NCBI GenBank assembly: GCA_964518575.1
Contig: CAZFGW010000006.1
Span: forward strand, 21,214 to 85,213
Length of the DNA stretch: 64,000 nucleotides
Direction: 5' to 3'
Source of the DNA: MGBC163016 sp964518575
Lineage (GTDB): Bacteria > Actinomycetota > Coriobacteriia > Coriobacteriales > Eggerthellaceae
Every line of letters begins with the position of its first letter. The stretch's first letter is position 1. Below the pieces are notes generated by a model. The model saw only the letters and a program-made list of their open reading frames with translations. It made no database searches and was not told the DNA's origin. Both the position numbers and the translations under genes were made by a program. Positions 16,763 to 24,927 of the stretch are shown piece after piece.

Positions 16763-18100
16763 TTATTGGGATTGGCTGGGGAAGTAGAGCTCCACGCCCG
16801 AAACCTTCCAGCCGATCATATCTCGTACCAACAGTATCTTATAGGTAATCGTGCCACCTTGAGGCGTCGTTGCCGTGGCATAGACCACAGAATCGGTCAT
16901 CGTCTTATTGACGCCGTCAACGTCAACATCGCTGTCCTGAACGACCGGCAACATCATCGCATGGATGCTCTCAGCGCTCAGATCTTCGACAAAGACATTC
17001 TCGCCAGCATTCTCAGGATCGGCGAAGAGCTCTTTCACGACAGCTTCCTGCGTCGGCCAGCCATATCCTTGCGTATATCCGAACACGCATGCACCGAGCG
17101 CCAAAATGATGAGCACGATAAAAACAACGAGCAGCTTCAGCCCGACGTTACGGCGCTTCCGATCGCTTTTCGCAAGATCCTTCGACCACTTGATGAGCTC
17201 TTCTTCCGGCGTATCGAAGAAGTCGTTCTCATTGTTCGAGTACGCATTCACATAGCCGGGATACATCGAAGGGTCTTGGACTTCGTAGGTCTCGTCGTAG
17301 AAGAACGGATCAGCTGCCTGATTGGGATCGCCATCGGCGAACACATCGAATCCGGACATATCCTGAGCCTGATTGTCCGTGACCCCGTGGGCGACCGCAT
17401 TCAATGCACGCTGGTAATCAACGCTGGCGGAATCCGAAAGAATGTAAGTACCGCCCGAGATAGCGCGCTCGAATGCTTCGACCGCCTCAGCCATCTGACC
17501 GTTCGCCGCATACGCCTGCCCCATCGAGGCATTGAGACGATTCGCCGTGTCGGCGGACATCTCGAACTGCAGCGCGCTGATGTATGAAGCGATAGCATCC
17601 TGAGGGCGATCAAGCGCCATAAAGCAGATGCCAAGATTCAGAAGCGCTTTCGCGGGATCGGGATTCTCCTCATCGAGCGCCGCTTCGCGGAATGCCACAC
17701 CCGCCTCGGCGCTGTTGCCCAACTTGAGCTCGGCGTTTCCGAGGCCCATATAGGCTTTGTACGGGGTTTCGTACGTGGGATCGGCGACCGCGATCTTGAA
17801 GTGATCGACGGCGTTTTCGTAATCATGCAGCGAAGCATACGCCATACCGATATTGTTCTGGAGCGCACCCTTCGCCGTATATGCCGGATCGGACGCCGCT
17901 TGCGCATACGCCTGAATTGCCTCGGTGGGATTTTTCAGCTTCACCAGGCAGTTGCCGATACGGTGATAGATGAGTCCCACTTCGCCCAAAGAGAACGGAA
18001 CGGACGTGTCCTGCAAACATGCGGTATACGCCCGCAGCGCACCGCGGTAATCCTTATTGTTGTACCGAATGGTAGCTTGATCGAAGAGGTTGTTATTCAC
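16763..18100 (-). CDS. TPR-repeat membrane protein
   Basis: Protein of 445 residues with no catalytic signature. Residues 1-230 hold several tetratricopeptide repeats (for example RGALRAYTACL, EAIQAYAQAA, NAVDHFKIAV, EAGVAFREAAL, EAVEAFERAI). An acidic linker leads to one membrane helix (LLVVFIVLIILALGACVFGY) near residue 340 and an outer domain of about 90 residues. The TPRs therefore face the cytoplasm. Start is GTG, without a strong ribosome site. Function unknown; a scaffold role is only a guess. Confidence 0.75.
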   Translation of the reverse strand: MNNNLFDQATIRYNNKDYRGALRAYTACLQDTSVPFSLGEVGLIYHRIGNCLVKLKNPTEAIQAYAQAASDPAYTAKGALQNNIGMAYASLHDYENAVDHFKIAVADPTYETPYKAYMGLGNAELKLGNSAEAGVAFREAALDEENPDPAKALLNLGICFMALDRPQDAIASYISALQFEMSADTANRLNASMGQAYAANGQMAEAVEAFERAISGGTYILSDSASVDYQRALNAVAHGVTDNQAQDMSGFDVFADGDPNQAADPFFYDETYEVQDPSMYPGYVNAYSNNENDFFDTPEEELIKWSKDLAKSDRKRRNVGLKLLVVFIVLIILALGACVFGYTQGYGWPTQEAVVKELFADPENAGENVFVEDLSAESIHAMMLPVVQDSDVDVDGVNKTMTDSVVYATATTPQGGTITYKILLVRDMIGWKVSGVELYFPSQSQ

Positions 18101-18134
18101 TGTGGCTTTGCGCCCCCAAGGTCAATCGGTAAGC

Positions 18135-18668
18135 CTACTGGGCCTGGTTCTCAATCGTGATGGATTCGATCACATCGCCCACGCGCAGCGCGTTGATGAC
18201 GTCCTTGCCCTCGATCGTTTGGCCGAACACGGTATAGCCGCTGTCAAGGAACGGCTGGTCGCCCAGACAGAAATAGAACTGGCTGCCTGCGGAGTTCGGG
18301 CTTTGGCTGCGTGCCATAGCGAGCGTGCCGTCCAAGTGGACGTTATGCGGGTTCGTGGTGAATTCCTCTTGGATGGAATAACCGGGGTTGCCGGTGCCGA
18401 AACCGCCGCGACCCGTCTGGGCACCCTCGATGACCTCTTCGGGAGTATGGTCGCGGGTGTTCGGGCAGCCGCCCTGAATGACGAAATCGGGCACATAGCG
18501 GTGGAACTTCAGTCCGTCATAAAAGCCCTTGTTCGCCAATTCAACGAAATTTCCGACATGGATAGGAGCGTCCAAACCCGCAAGTTGAACACGGATAGGA
18601 CCCTTGGATGTTTTGATGACGGCGATCTCTTCTCCGGTTGGTTTATATTCCGGGGTATACAGAGCCAT
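18135..18668 (-). CDS. Cyclophilin-type peptidyl-prolyl isomerase
   Basis: Proline cis-trans isomerase of the cyclophilin fold, 177 residues, without a signal peptide, so cytoplasmic. Recognisable stretches are FYDGLKFHRYVPDFVIQGG, GTLAMARSQSPNSAGSQFYFCLGD and VFGQTIEGKDVINAL, which include the active-site Arg and Phe/Gln residues. ATG at 18668 is preferred, although a GTG six bases upstream with AAGGG is possible. First of a run ending at the sulfatase-fold gene. Confidence 0.93.
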   Translation of the reverse strand: MALYTPEYKPTGEEIAVIKTSKGPIRVQLAGLDAPIHVGNFVELANKGFYDGLKFHRYVPDFVIQGGCPNTRDHTPEEVIEGAQTGRGGFGTGNPGYSIQEEFTTNPHNVHLDGTLAMARSQSPNSAGSQFYFCLGDQPFLDSGYTVFGQTIEGKDVINALRVGDVIESITIENQAQ

Positions 18669-18771
18669 GATCACAATTCCCTTCTCTGAGAAATCGAAGA
18701 ATTACTGACGCACATATAGAGATTGATTTTAGCAGAAGATGAAGAGCCGTTAGAAAGAAGTGCCGCCAAAA

Positions 18772-20088
18772 CTAGGGTTTGTGCAGTATGCAAACGCATT
18801 CGACATGGAATGTTTGCGGAAAGAGGTCGACGGGCGTGATATGGCGAAGTTCAAAGCCGTGCTCGGAAAAGCGCCTGAGGTCGCGCGCCATGCTTTGTGG
18901 ATCGCAGCTCACATAACACACGCGGCGCGCACCGGTTGATGCGATCCCTGAAATCACCTCGGGGGCAAGTCCCGTGCGCGGAGGATCGACAAGCACCGCA
19001 TTGATTGCGCCAATATCCCCGATCACCCGAGCGACATCATCGCAGATGATGTCGAGGTCGACCTTGTTGCGCTCCGCATTGCGCGCAAGGTCATTGACCG
19101 AGCTGCCCGCTTCCTCGACGGCGATGACATCTGCTCCCGCACGCGCAAAGGGGATCGTGAAGGTTCCCGCCCCGCAGTATAGATCGGCAACGCGCTCACC
19201 TGCCTCAAGGGCAAGACCGTCAAGCGCGCACTCCACAAGCATGTTCGCCTGCTCGGTGTTCACCTGGAAAAATGATGGTGCCGAGATTGCATAGGTAATG
19301 CCGCCCGCCATCGTTTCGGTCCACGTCGGCGCCCCCTCAAGCACCTCAACCCGTTTCACGCGGCGGGATGACCCCGGACGGGCAAGCACGCGAACAACCG
19401 AAGTTGCCTTCGTGCTACTCATCAGTGTTTTTGCGGCGAAGGACCGGGGGAATCCGCTCGGCGGGGTCCAAAGCGCGATCTGTACCGAACCCGTCTGCTC
19501 AGACGCGCGCACCCCAACCCGGAAGATACCTAGGTCATCGGTACCGCTGAGATAACGAAGCGCCCCCTCAATCGCGCGCGGCACACCCTCGATGGATTTC
19601 AAGGCAAGCGCACATCGGGCGCAGGCATCAAGATGCTTGCTTTTATGCTGATGAAATCCGCAAAAGAGCTTGCCTGCCTTGTCGTGACCGACTGCAAGCT
19701 CGATCTTATTGCGATAGTTCCACGTATGCGGAGCAGCCACGATCTGCCCAAGAGAGCGCTCGACCTCGTCGGCGCTGAAATGTCCCACGCGCAAAAGCGC
19801 GTCTGCCACGATGGTTTGTTTTGAGGCGAGTTGAAGGTCGTAGTCAAGAATCTGCCAGGGAGCGAGGTTATCGATCAGCTCGGGAGCACGCGCACGCACG
19901 CGATGTGGGCTCGCCTCAAGGACGTCGATCACGCGCGCGCGGGCGAATGACCGCTTGTCCTCATATACCTCGGCAACAACCATGTCTCCCGGAACCGCAT
20001 GTTCGACAAAGACCGTTTTGCCGTTTTCCAAATGGGAAAGCGCGAATGGTCCGTATGCCATCTTTTCTATGTTGAGCGGCACTCCCAT
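18772..20088 (-). CDS. TrmA/RlmD-family RNA (uracil-5)-methyltransferase
   Basis: SAM-dependent RNA m5U methyltransferase of 438 residues. An N-terminal TRAM-like domain (residues 1-60) is followed by the class I methyltransferase core with FFQVNTEQANMLV, VADLYCGAGTFTIPFA, DPPRTGL and the catalytic cysteine in YVSCDPQSMARDL. The CxGC iron-sulfur ligands found in RlmD are replaced by LAPW in NLAPWQILDYDLQLASKQ, so it probably lacks that cluster. Target uracil not assignable. GAAAGGA ribosome site. Confidence 0.9.
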   Translation of the reverse strand: MGVPLNIEKMAYGPFALSHLENGKTVFVEHAVPGDMVVAEVYEDKRSFARARVIDVLEASPHRVRARAPELIDNLAPWQILDYDLQLASKQTIVADALLRVGHFSADEVERSLGQIVAAPHTWNYRNKIELAVGHDKAGKLFCGFHQHKSKHLDACARCALALKSIEGVPRAIEGALRYLSGTDDLGIFRVGVRASEQTGSVQIALWTPPSGFPRSFAAKTLMSSTKATSVVRVLARPGSSRRVKRVEVLEGAPTWTETMAGGITYAISAPSFFQVNTEQANMLVECALDGLALEAGERVADLYCGAGTFTIPFARAGADVIAVEEAGSSVNDLARNAERNKVDLDIICDDVARVIGDIGAINAVLVDPPRTGLAPEVISGIASTGARRVCYVSCDPQSMARDLRRFSEHGFELRHITPVDLFPQTFHVECVCILHKP

Positions 20089-20154
20089 GCGAATCCTTTC
20101 GAGGATGTATTCTCAAGCTGTTTTAGCATATAATGAGCTACCATCATTTGATGT

Positions 20155-20230
20155 GCCCTCGTAGCTCAGTGGATAGAGCACTTGCCTCCGGAGCAAGGTG
20201 TCGCAGGTTCGACTCCTGTCGAGGGCACCA
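20155..20230 (+). tRNA. tRNA-Arg(CCG)
   Basis: A 76-base cloverleaf with encoded CCA. The acceptor arms GCCCTCG/CGAGGGC pair fully; the anticodon arm CTTGC-CTCCGGA-GCAAG gives anticodon CCG (codon CGG); the T arm contains TTCGACT. It is divergent from the upstream methyltransferase gene. No clear terminator follows it. Confidence 0.97.
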
Positions 20231-20316
20231 CTTCTTTTCCTTCGCAAAAGCGATGCCATCCTAGCATAAACGCTTCATACCGGACACCGTCCAATCCGCC
20301 CAATCCCCGCGTCGCG

Positions 20317-20392
20317 ATAACCCCAATAACGCACCATTGCGGGCGGGATGAATCTCGCCCGCCTGCAACTGCCCCAACAATGAATCATGAGG
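20317..20392. repeat. Dispersed palindromic repeat, copy 1
   Basis: The core at 20339-20362 is an inverted repeat (GCGGGCGGGAT/ATCTCGCCCGC). On both sides lie segments seen around other copies: AACCCCAATAACGCACCATTGC on the left also flanks the copy at 63835 in reverse, and the right flank reads, in reverse complement, TGATTCATTGTTGGGGC, close to the left flank of the copy at 63947. Lies in the 290-base gap between the two tRNA genes, which holds no gene I can support. Confidence 0.8.
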
Positions 20393-20521
20393 CATACACG
20401 CTGTGCCAACGATGAACCGCGCCTGTGACAACCCCAACAATGACGCAGATGACGATCCATTTCCAACGCTGGTCAGCAAAACAAAAAGGTCGGGATAATA
20501 TCCTCCCGACCCGTATGATTT

Positions 20522-20597
20522 TGGTAGTCCCGACCGGATTTGAACCGGCGACCTCCGCCTTGAAAGGGCGGCGTCCTAACCGCTAGACGACGGGACC
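20522..20597 (-). tRNA. tRNA-Glu(TTC)
   Basis: A 76-base cloverleaf with encoded CCA on the minus strand. The acceptor GGTCCCG pairs with CGGGACT (one G-U pair at the end); D stem GTCT/GGAC; anticodon arm CCGCC-CTTTCAA-GGCGG gives TTC (codons GAA/GAG); T loop TTCAAAT. Located 160 bases beyond the end of the glycosyltransferase gene on the same strand. Confidence 0.97.
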
Positions 20598-20757
20598 ATA
20601 TGCGCTACTGCCAAAGACAGCCAAAACATTATGACAAAGCGGACATGCATGTGCAAGCGAAAGCAGCAAGTTTTTCGCCACCGCAGCGCTGCACAGAAAG
20701 CCAGCACTCCCCTGCCCGCGAACGCACGTGCAAACTGTGTGCGCAAGCGCGCTTTCC

Positions 20758-21768
20758 CTAGCGTCTGCTCTCCATCGCAGCAAAATACGCTTCGTATACA
20801 TCGATCTCCCATTGCTTGCGATTGTTCTTCGCCACCGTATCGAGCACCAGCCCGACTGTGAGCGAAAGCGCACCGCACAAAACGAGTGCGACCGCCAAAA
20901 GCGCGGTGGGGAACCGCTCGACCAGATGCGTCGCCGTGAACTCAGCGATCACGGGAATGCCGGCAATGAGCCCGAGCGCCACGAAGATGACGGCGATCCA
21001 ACCGAAAAACGCAATGGGCTTGTAATCCTTGAACAGCGCAACAATAGCCATGAGCACCTTCGTTCCATCACCGAAGGTGGAAAGCTTCGAGACACTTCCC
21101 TCGGGGCGATCGCGATACTCGATGGGCACATCCACGATGCGCCACCGCTTATCGACCGCATGGATCGAAAGCTCCGTCTCAATCTGAAACCCACTCGAGA
21201 GCACCGGCGTCGTCTTCACGAACACCCGCGTGAAGGCGCGATACCCCGTCATAACATCCTCGAAGGCGTACCCGTAAATGATCTTGATGAGCCAGCGCAC
21301 CAGATTGTTGCCGAAGCCGTGGAAGGCGCGGTCGTTCTCTTCGCCATAGCTTCCATTCGAAAGCCGATCCCCGACCGTCATGTCGGCACGATCCTCCGCC
21401 AAAGGCGCAATCAGTTCGCGCGCCGCCTCGGCGGGATAAGTATCGTCTCCGTCGACGAGCACATAGTATTCCGCATCAATCTCCCGAAACATCTGGCGAA
21501 CAACATTGCCCTTGCCCTGGCGCGGCTCGGTGCGCACGATCGCCCCATGCTCGCGGGCAATGCGCGCGGTATCGTCACTGGAATTGTTGTCATACACATA
21601 GATACGAGCGGCGGGCAACTCGGCGCGAAAATCATCGACAACCTTTCCGATGGTGATCGCCTCGTTATAGCAGGGGATCAGCACCGCCACGCCCTCGCCT
21701 TGACAAGCTGCTTCAACATCGCGGGGATCTATCTCGAACTGCATGGCTCCATCCGTTGTACTTTTCAT
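20758..21768 (-). CDS. Family 2 glycosyltransferase with C-terminal membrane helices
   Basis: A 336-residue GT-A glycosyltransferase of the dolichol-phosphate-mannose/DPM1-like type. The nucleotide-sugar fold begins VAVLIPCYNEAITIGKVV; the metal-binding motif is DGDDTYP; GFQIETELSIHA marks the acceptor side. Two hydrophobic helices follow after residue 250 (FFGWIAVIFVALGLIAGI; LLAVALVLCGALSLTVGLV). It probably moves a sugar to polyprenyl phosphate or modifies an envelope glycan; the donor is not deducible. GGAG ribosome site. Divergent from the glycolipid glucosyltransferase gene at 21866. Confidence 0.87.
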   Translation of the reverse strand: MKSTTDGAMQFEIDPRDVEAACQGEGVAVLIPCYNEAITIGKVVDDFRAELPAARIYVYDNNSSDDTARIAREHGAIVRTEPRQGKGNVVRQMFREIDAEYYVLVDGDDTYPAEAARELIAPLAEDRADMTVGDRLSNGSYGEENDRAFHGFGNNLVRWLIKIIYGYAFEDVMTGYRAFTRVFVKTTPVLSSGFQIETELSIHAVDKRWRIVDVPIEYRDRPEGSVSKLSTFGDGTKVLMAIVALFKDYKPIAFFGWIAVIFVALGLIAGIPVIAEFTATHLVERFPTALLAVALVLCGALSLTVGLVLDTVAKNNRKQWEIDVYEAYFAAMESRR

Positions 21769-21865
21769 CGCATAACTCCGCTCATCGCTACGCCTGCCGC
21801 TTCTTGTTCAACACCTTGTCTGCATTGAATCCTAGCGAAATTACATTCTACTCAAATAGGGTAAT

Positions 21866-23266
21866 ATGGTTCTCATGAAATCGCACGCCGACACCATCGA
21901 AAACGCCGAAATCTCCGCCGAAGAGAACGAAGAGATTCTTAACGAGGAGTCTTGCGAGGACACAACTCTGGCGCTGAAAGGCTCCGAAGACCTTGCAAAG
22001 AGCACGGACGAAGGCGAAGTAGGTACGGATAATGTGAAAATCCTCATCGTGCATGCATCGGTCGGATCGGGGCACAAAAGTGCGGCTGAGGCGATCGCGC
22101 AAGCCTTCGATCTCATCAACGAAGAGGGCGGCACTAAAGACGGTCGGCATATCGAAGTACACGTGCTCGACATCCTCGATTTCGGACGCATCGTTTTCAA
22201 CGGCGACAACACCGCCTCCATGTTCACCGGAGCCACGCGACCGATCTACGACTTGACCTGGCGCTATTCCTTCACAGGGCGATTTCTCTGGGCAGGTGGC
22301 ACCATCTGGGCGCGCATCATGTATCCGAAATTCGTGGAATACGTGCGCGAATACGAACCCGACGCCATCATCTGCACGCATATCACTGCGGCGAATGTAG
22401 CGGTCAGCGCGAAGATGCTCACAGGGCAAACCTTCCCCATCATCTGCGTCCCCACCGACTATGAGGTCGAAGGGCTCTGGCCGCACCTACATACCGATTT
22501 GTTCTGTGTAGCCGATGATCGCATGGCAGAAACGCTCAGACCGCGCAAGGTTCCAGAAAAGCGCATCGAGATCACCGGCATTCCGACGCGCCCGGACTTT
22601 AACACGGTCTACGACAAGCAAGCGGTGCGCGAACAAAAGGGACTTCCCGCTGATAAGCAACTCGTGCTCTTTTTGGCGGGCGCGACGCTGCCGCGTCCCT
22701 ATGTCCATTTCCGCACTGCCATCGACGAGCTCATCCCCTACATCCACTCGTTCGACTCCATGCACTTTGCTATCGTCGCGGGTAAAGACGAGGACTACGC
22801 AGACCATTTGCGACGGCTCGTAAAAAGCCACGAACTCGACAACGTGACCGTCTTCGACTACGTCGACGATATGCCTGCTCTCATGTCTGCGAGCAACTTG
22901 GTCGTCTGCAAGTCCGGAGGACTCACGGTTACCGAGTGCCTCTGCTGCAACGTGCCCATGGTGCTCATGGGAAAGGCCTACGGTCAGGAGAAGGCGAATG
23001 TGAACACGCTCACGAGTGCAGGCGCGGCGTTCCACGTGACCACCTCCCGCGAGCTCATCGATCTGCTGCACCAGGTTGAGGACTTTCCGAAGATGACGGA
23101 CGCCATTTTGGTGAATGCCTCATTCTTGCGTCACCCCGATGCTGCCATCGATATCGCTCGGGCAACCTTGCGCGCAATAAACGGCGAGCCCTCAAGCGAT
23201 CCGAAACTCTTGAAAAAGCATTTCATGCATTTTTATTGGGGCGAAAAGCCAGCCCACATCCGCTAA
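21866..23266 (+). CDS. MGDG synthase/UgtP-like glycolipid glycosyltransferase
   Basis: A 466-residue GT-B enzyme of the MGDG-synthase/diacylglycerol glucosyltransferase group, which builds sugar headgroups on diacylglycerol. An acidic N-terminal stretch of about 55 residues precedes the typical opening ILIVHASVGSGHKSAAEAI; the C-terminal nucleotide-sugar site shows VVCKSGGLTVTECLCCNVPMVL and AYGQEKANV. In Gram-positive bacteria such enzymes make the glycolipid anchor of lipoteichoic acid, a link to the YidC-fusion and sulfatase-fold genes that is inference only. One of few plus-strand genes. Confidence 0.87.
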   Translation: MVLMKSHADTIENAEISAEENEEILNEESCEDTTLALKGSEDLAKSTDEGEVGTDNVKILIVHASVGSGHKSAAEAIAQAFDLINEEGGTKDGRHIEVHVLDILDFGRIVFNGDNTASMFTGATRPIYDLTWRYSFTGRFLWAGGTIWARIMYPKFVEYVREYEPDAIICTHITAANVAVSAKMLTGQTFPIICVPTDYEVEGLWPHLHTDLFCVADDRMAETLRPRKVPEKRIEITGIPTRPDFNTVYDKQAVREQKGLPADKQLVLFLAGATLPRPYVHFRTAIDELIPYIHSFDSMHFAIVAGKDEDYADHLRRLVKSHELDNVTVFDYVDDMPALMSASNLVVCKSGGLTVTECLCCNVPMVLMGKAYGQEKANVNTLTSAGAAFHVTTSRELIDLLHQVEDFPKMTDAILVNASFLRHPDAAIDIARATLRAINGEPSSDPKLLKKHFMHFYWGEKPAHIR

Positions 23267-23318
23267 TGCATCATCACGTTCTTGTGGTTTTCGCACCCCC
23301 ACACATCGCTGCCAAAAC

Positions 23319-23350
23319 AAAAAGCGCAGGTATGAAAACCTGCGCTTTAT
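23319..23350. terminator. Bidirectional terminator between convergent genes
   Basis: A perfect 11-base stem (AAAGCGCAGGT/ACCTGCGCTTT, loop of six) with A-rich and T-rich flanks on both sides. On the minus strand it is followed by TTTTTGTTTT and would end the infC-rpmI-rplT transcript; on the plus strand it could end the glycosyltransferase transcript. Confidence 0.85.
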
Positions 23351-23377
23351 ACGATCGAACGTGTTGATACGCTTGAC

Positions 23378-23731
23378 CTAGAGGGCCGCCTTCGCCACCT
23401 CAACGATGGATGCAAACGCCTCGGGGTCATGCACAGCCATGTCGGCCAGAACCTTGCGGTCGAGCTCGACACCCGCCTTCTTGAGTCCGTTCATGAATAC
23501 GGAATACGACATTCCATTCAGCCGCGCTGCAGCATTGATGCGGGTGATCCAGAGCCTGCGGATGTCGCGCTTCTTGTTGCGACGATCGCGGTACTGGTAC
23601 TGCAAAGAGTGCTGTACCTGCTCTTTTGCCTTGGTATAGTGGCGTGAACGTGCGCCATAATAGCCCCGAGCGGCCTTTAATACTGCACGACGCTTCTTGC
23701 GTGCGTGGACTGATCGCTTTACACGTGGCAT
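23378..23731 (-). CDS. rplT: 50S ribosomal protein L20
   Basis: A 117-residue rRNA-binding protein needed early in 50S assembly, and in several bacteria the autoregulator of its own operon. The N-terminal RNA-binding helix is very basic (SVHARKKRRAVLKAARGYYG), followed by RRNKKRDIRRLWITRINAAAR. Standard length. Last gene of infC-rpmI-rplT, 21 bases after rpmI. Confidence 0.98.
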   Translation of the reverse strand: MPRVKRSVHARKKRRAVLKAARGYYGARSRHYTKAKEQVQHSLQYQYRDRRNKKRDIRRLWITRINAAARLNGMSYSVFMNGLKKAGVELDRKVLADMAVHDPEAFASIVEVAKAAL

Positions 23732-23752
23732 GTTCTATCCTCTCCTCAGTGT

Positions 23753-23950
23753 TTAACGAAGGCCCAGATTCCGGGCTACTACTTTCTTGTCGGCTGCAGC
23801 AATCTCGGTCTCATGACGGAAATTGCGCTTGCGCTTCTGGCTTTTCTTGGTAAGAATGTGGCTCTTGAAAGCCTTGCTGCGCATGATCTTGCCACTTCCG
23901 GTTACGCGGAATCGCTTTGCAGATCCACGATGCGTTTTCATCTTCGGCAT
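23753..23950 (-). CDS. rpmI: 50S ribosomal protein L35
   Basis: A 65-residue basic ribosomal protein with the family opening MPKMKTHRGSAKRFRVTGSGK and a lysine-rich centre. Standard length, and it lies in its usual place between infC and rplT with short gaps. Confidence 0.98.
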   Translation of the reverse strand: MPKMKTHRGSAKRFRVTGSGKIMRSKAFKSHILTKKSQKRKRNFRHETEIAAADKKVVARNLGLR

Positions 23951-23955
23951 AACTT

Positions 23956-24516
23956 CTATCCTTCCTGGTTCGTCTCGACTGAGTCTTTCTTCTTCTTGGT
24001 ATTCTGAGGCAGCGGCGCGATCAGCATGTGCATGTTGCGCCCCTCCATTTTCGGTTGGTTCTCGATGACCGCAACATCCTTGAGATCATCGGCCAGTCGC
24101 TCGAGGATCGACAGACCCTGTTCGGGATGAGCCATCTCACGACCGCGGAACATGATCGTGATCTTGACCTTGTTACCCGCATCCAGAAATCTCAGCACGT
24201 GCTTTTTCTTCGTCGTGTAATCGCCGATGTCGATCTTGGGACGGAACTTCATCTCTTTGATCTCGATCTTCGTCTGGTTCTTCCGCGCCTGCTTAGCCTT
24301 TATGGCCTGATCATATTTGAATTTGCCATAATCCATGACCCTACATACGGGCGGATCAGCATTCGGAGCGATCTCCACCAGATCGAGCCCGGCAGCATCG
24401 GCGATGCTTTGAGCCTGATCGATGGGATAGACGCCCATCTGATTTCCGTCATAGTCGATCAGCCTGCATTCGCTGAGCGTGATCTGTTCGTTGAGCCTCG
24501 GCTCTTGAGCGGCTAT
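23956..24516 (-). CDS. infC: Translation initiation factor IF-3, probable AUA start
   Basis: Binds the 30S subunit, checks start codons and prevents premature 50S joining. The N domain (RLNEQITLSECRLIDYDGNQMGVYP), the linker (GKFKYDQAIKAKQARKNQTK) and the C domain (KIDIGDYTTKKKHVLRFL) are complete. An upstream ATG at 24540 has no ribosome site and its frame runs through the sequence GGAGGTG; that strong site lies six bases ahead of an in-frame ATA at 24516, which I take as the start (186 residues). IF-3 genes elsewhere also use rare start codons for self-control. Leader carries an attenuator-like hairpin. Confidence 0.93.
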   Translation of the reverse strand: MAAQEPRLNEQITLSECRLIDYDGNQMGVYPIDQAQSIADAAGLDLVEIAPNADPPVCRVMDYGKFKYDQAIKAKQARKNQTKIEIKEMKFRPKIDIGDYTTKKKHVLRFLDAGNKVKITIMFRGREMAHPEQGLSILERLADDLKDVAVIENQPKMEGRNMHMLIAPLPQNTKKKKDSVETNQEG

Positions 24517-24551
24517 GGCGCTCACCTCCTTCGTGCGCATGGGGCGCATAG

Positions 24552-24587
24552 AAAAAGCCTGCTTGCGACAAGACGCGAACAGGCTTT
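24552..24587 (-). terminator. Attenuator-like hairpin in the infC leader
   Basis: On the minus strand AAGCCTGTTCGCG and CGCAAGCAGGCTT form a long stem followed at once by TTTTTC, an intrinsic terminator shape, only about 20 bases ahead of the infC ribosome site. Placed between promoter and gene it should act as an attenuator, as leaders of this operon do in other bacteria. A short reading frame runs through the hairpin from an ATG near 24640. Confidence 0.7.
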
Positions 24588-24693
24588 GAATAGCGAATAA
24601 CGCTTATAGCATCCATATTCAAAAAACCCATCAGCATCTTTAAGCCGAAACAGGTGGAGGGAAATTCCCTCACTTGATCAAAACAGCCTTGAT

Positions 24694-24722
24694 AGTCTAT
24701 ACCTTTTCCTCGCATCGTGCAA
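24694..24722 (-). promoter_or_regulatory. Candidate infC operon promoter
   Basis: Minus strand TTGCAC (24722-24717) and TAGACT (24699-24694) with a 17-base spacer. This would give a leader of about 170 bases including the attenuator hairpin. The -10 match is only moderate, so another start nearer the gene (for example around TATAAG at about 24605) is possible. Confidence 0.4.
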
Positions 24723-24730
24723 TGGGGTGC

Positions 24731-24790
24731 GCCCAATGATTCATCACCGGGGTCGTCACGCCCGCGGGCGAGATGAATCTCGCCCCTACA
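24731..24790. repeat. Dispersed palindromic repeat, copy 2
   Basis: The core GGGCGAGATGAATCTCGCCC at 24766-24785 is an inverted repeat. The left flank (CCAATGATTCATCACCGGGGTCGT) resembles that of the copy at 63947. The remaining intergenic stretch, to 24927, contains no gene or other element that I can support. Confidence 0.85.
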
Positions 24791-24927
24791 TCCACCTGAA
24801 CGATCATTTCAATTAAAAGGTTTTATCATCCTGAACCGGTCATACCCATCACCGTTCAACCAACATCAACCAGAGTTATTTCCATGATTGATGGGGTTAA
24901 CGCACGTGAATCGTGCGCACCCCCGCA

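Noticed and set aside
20231..20521. Possible CRISPR-like or tandem array between the tRNAs
   Set aside because: Similar short blocks (CCCCAACAATGA) occur, but with irregular spacing and no spacers; they are parts of the dispersed palindromic repeat.
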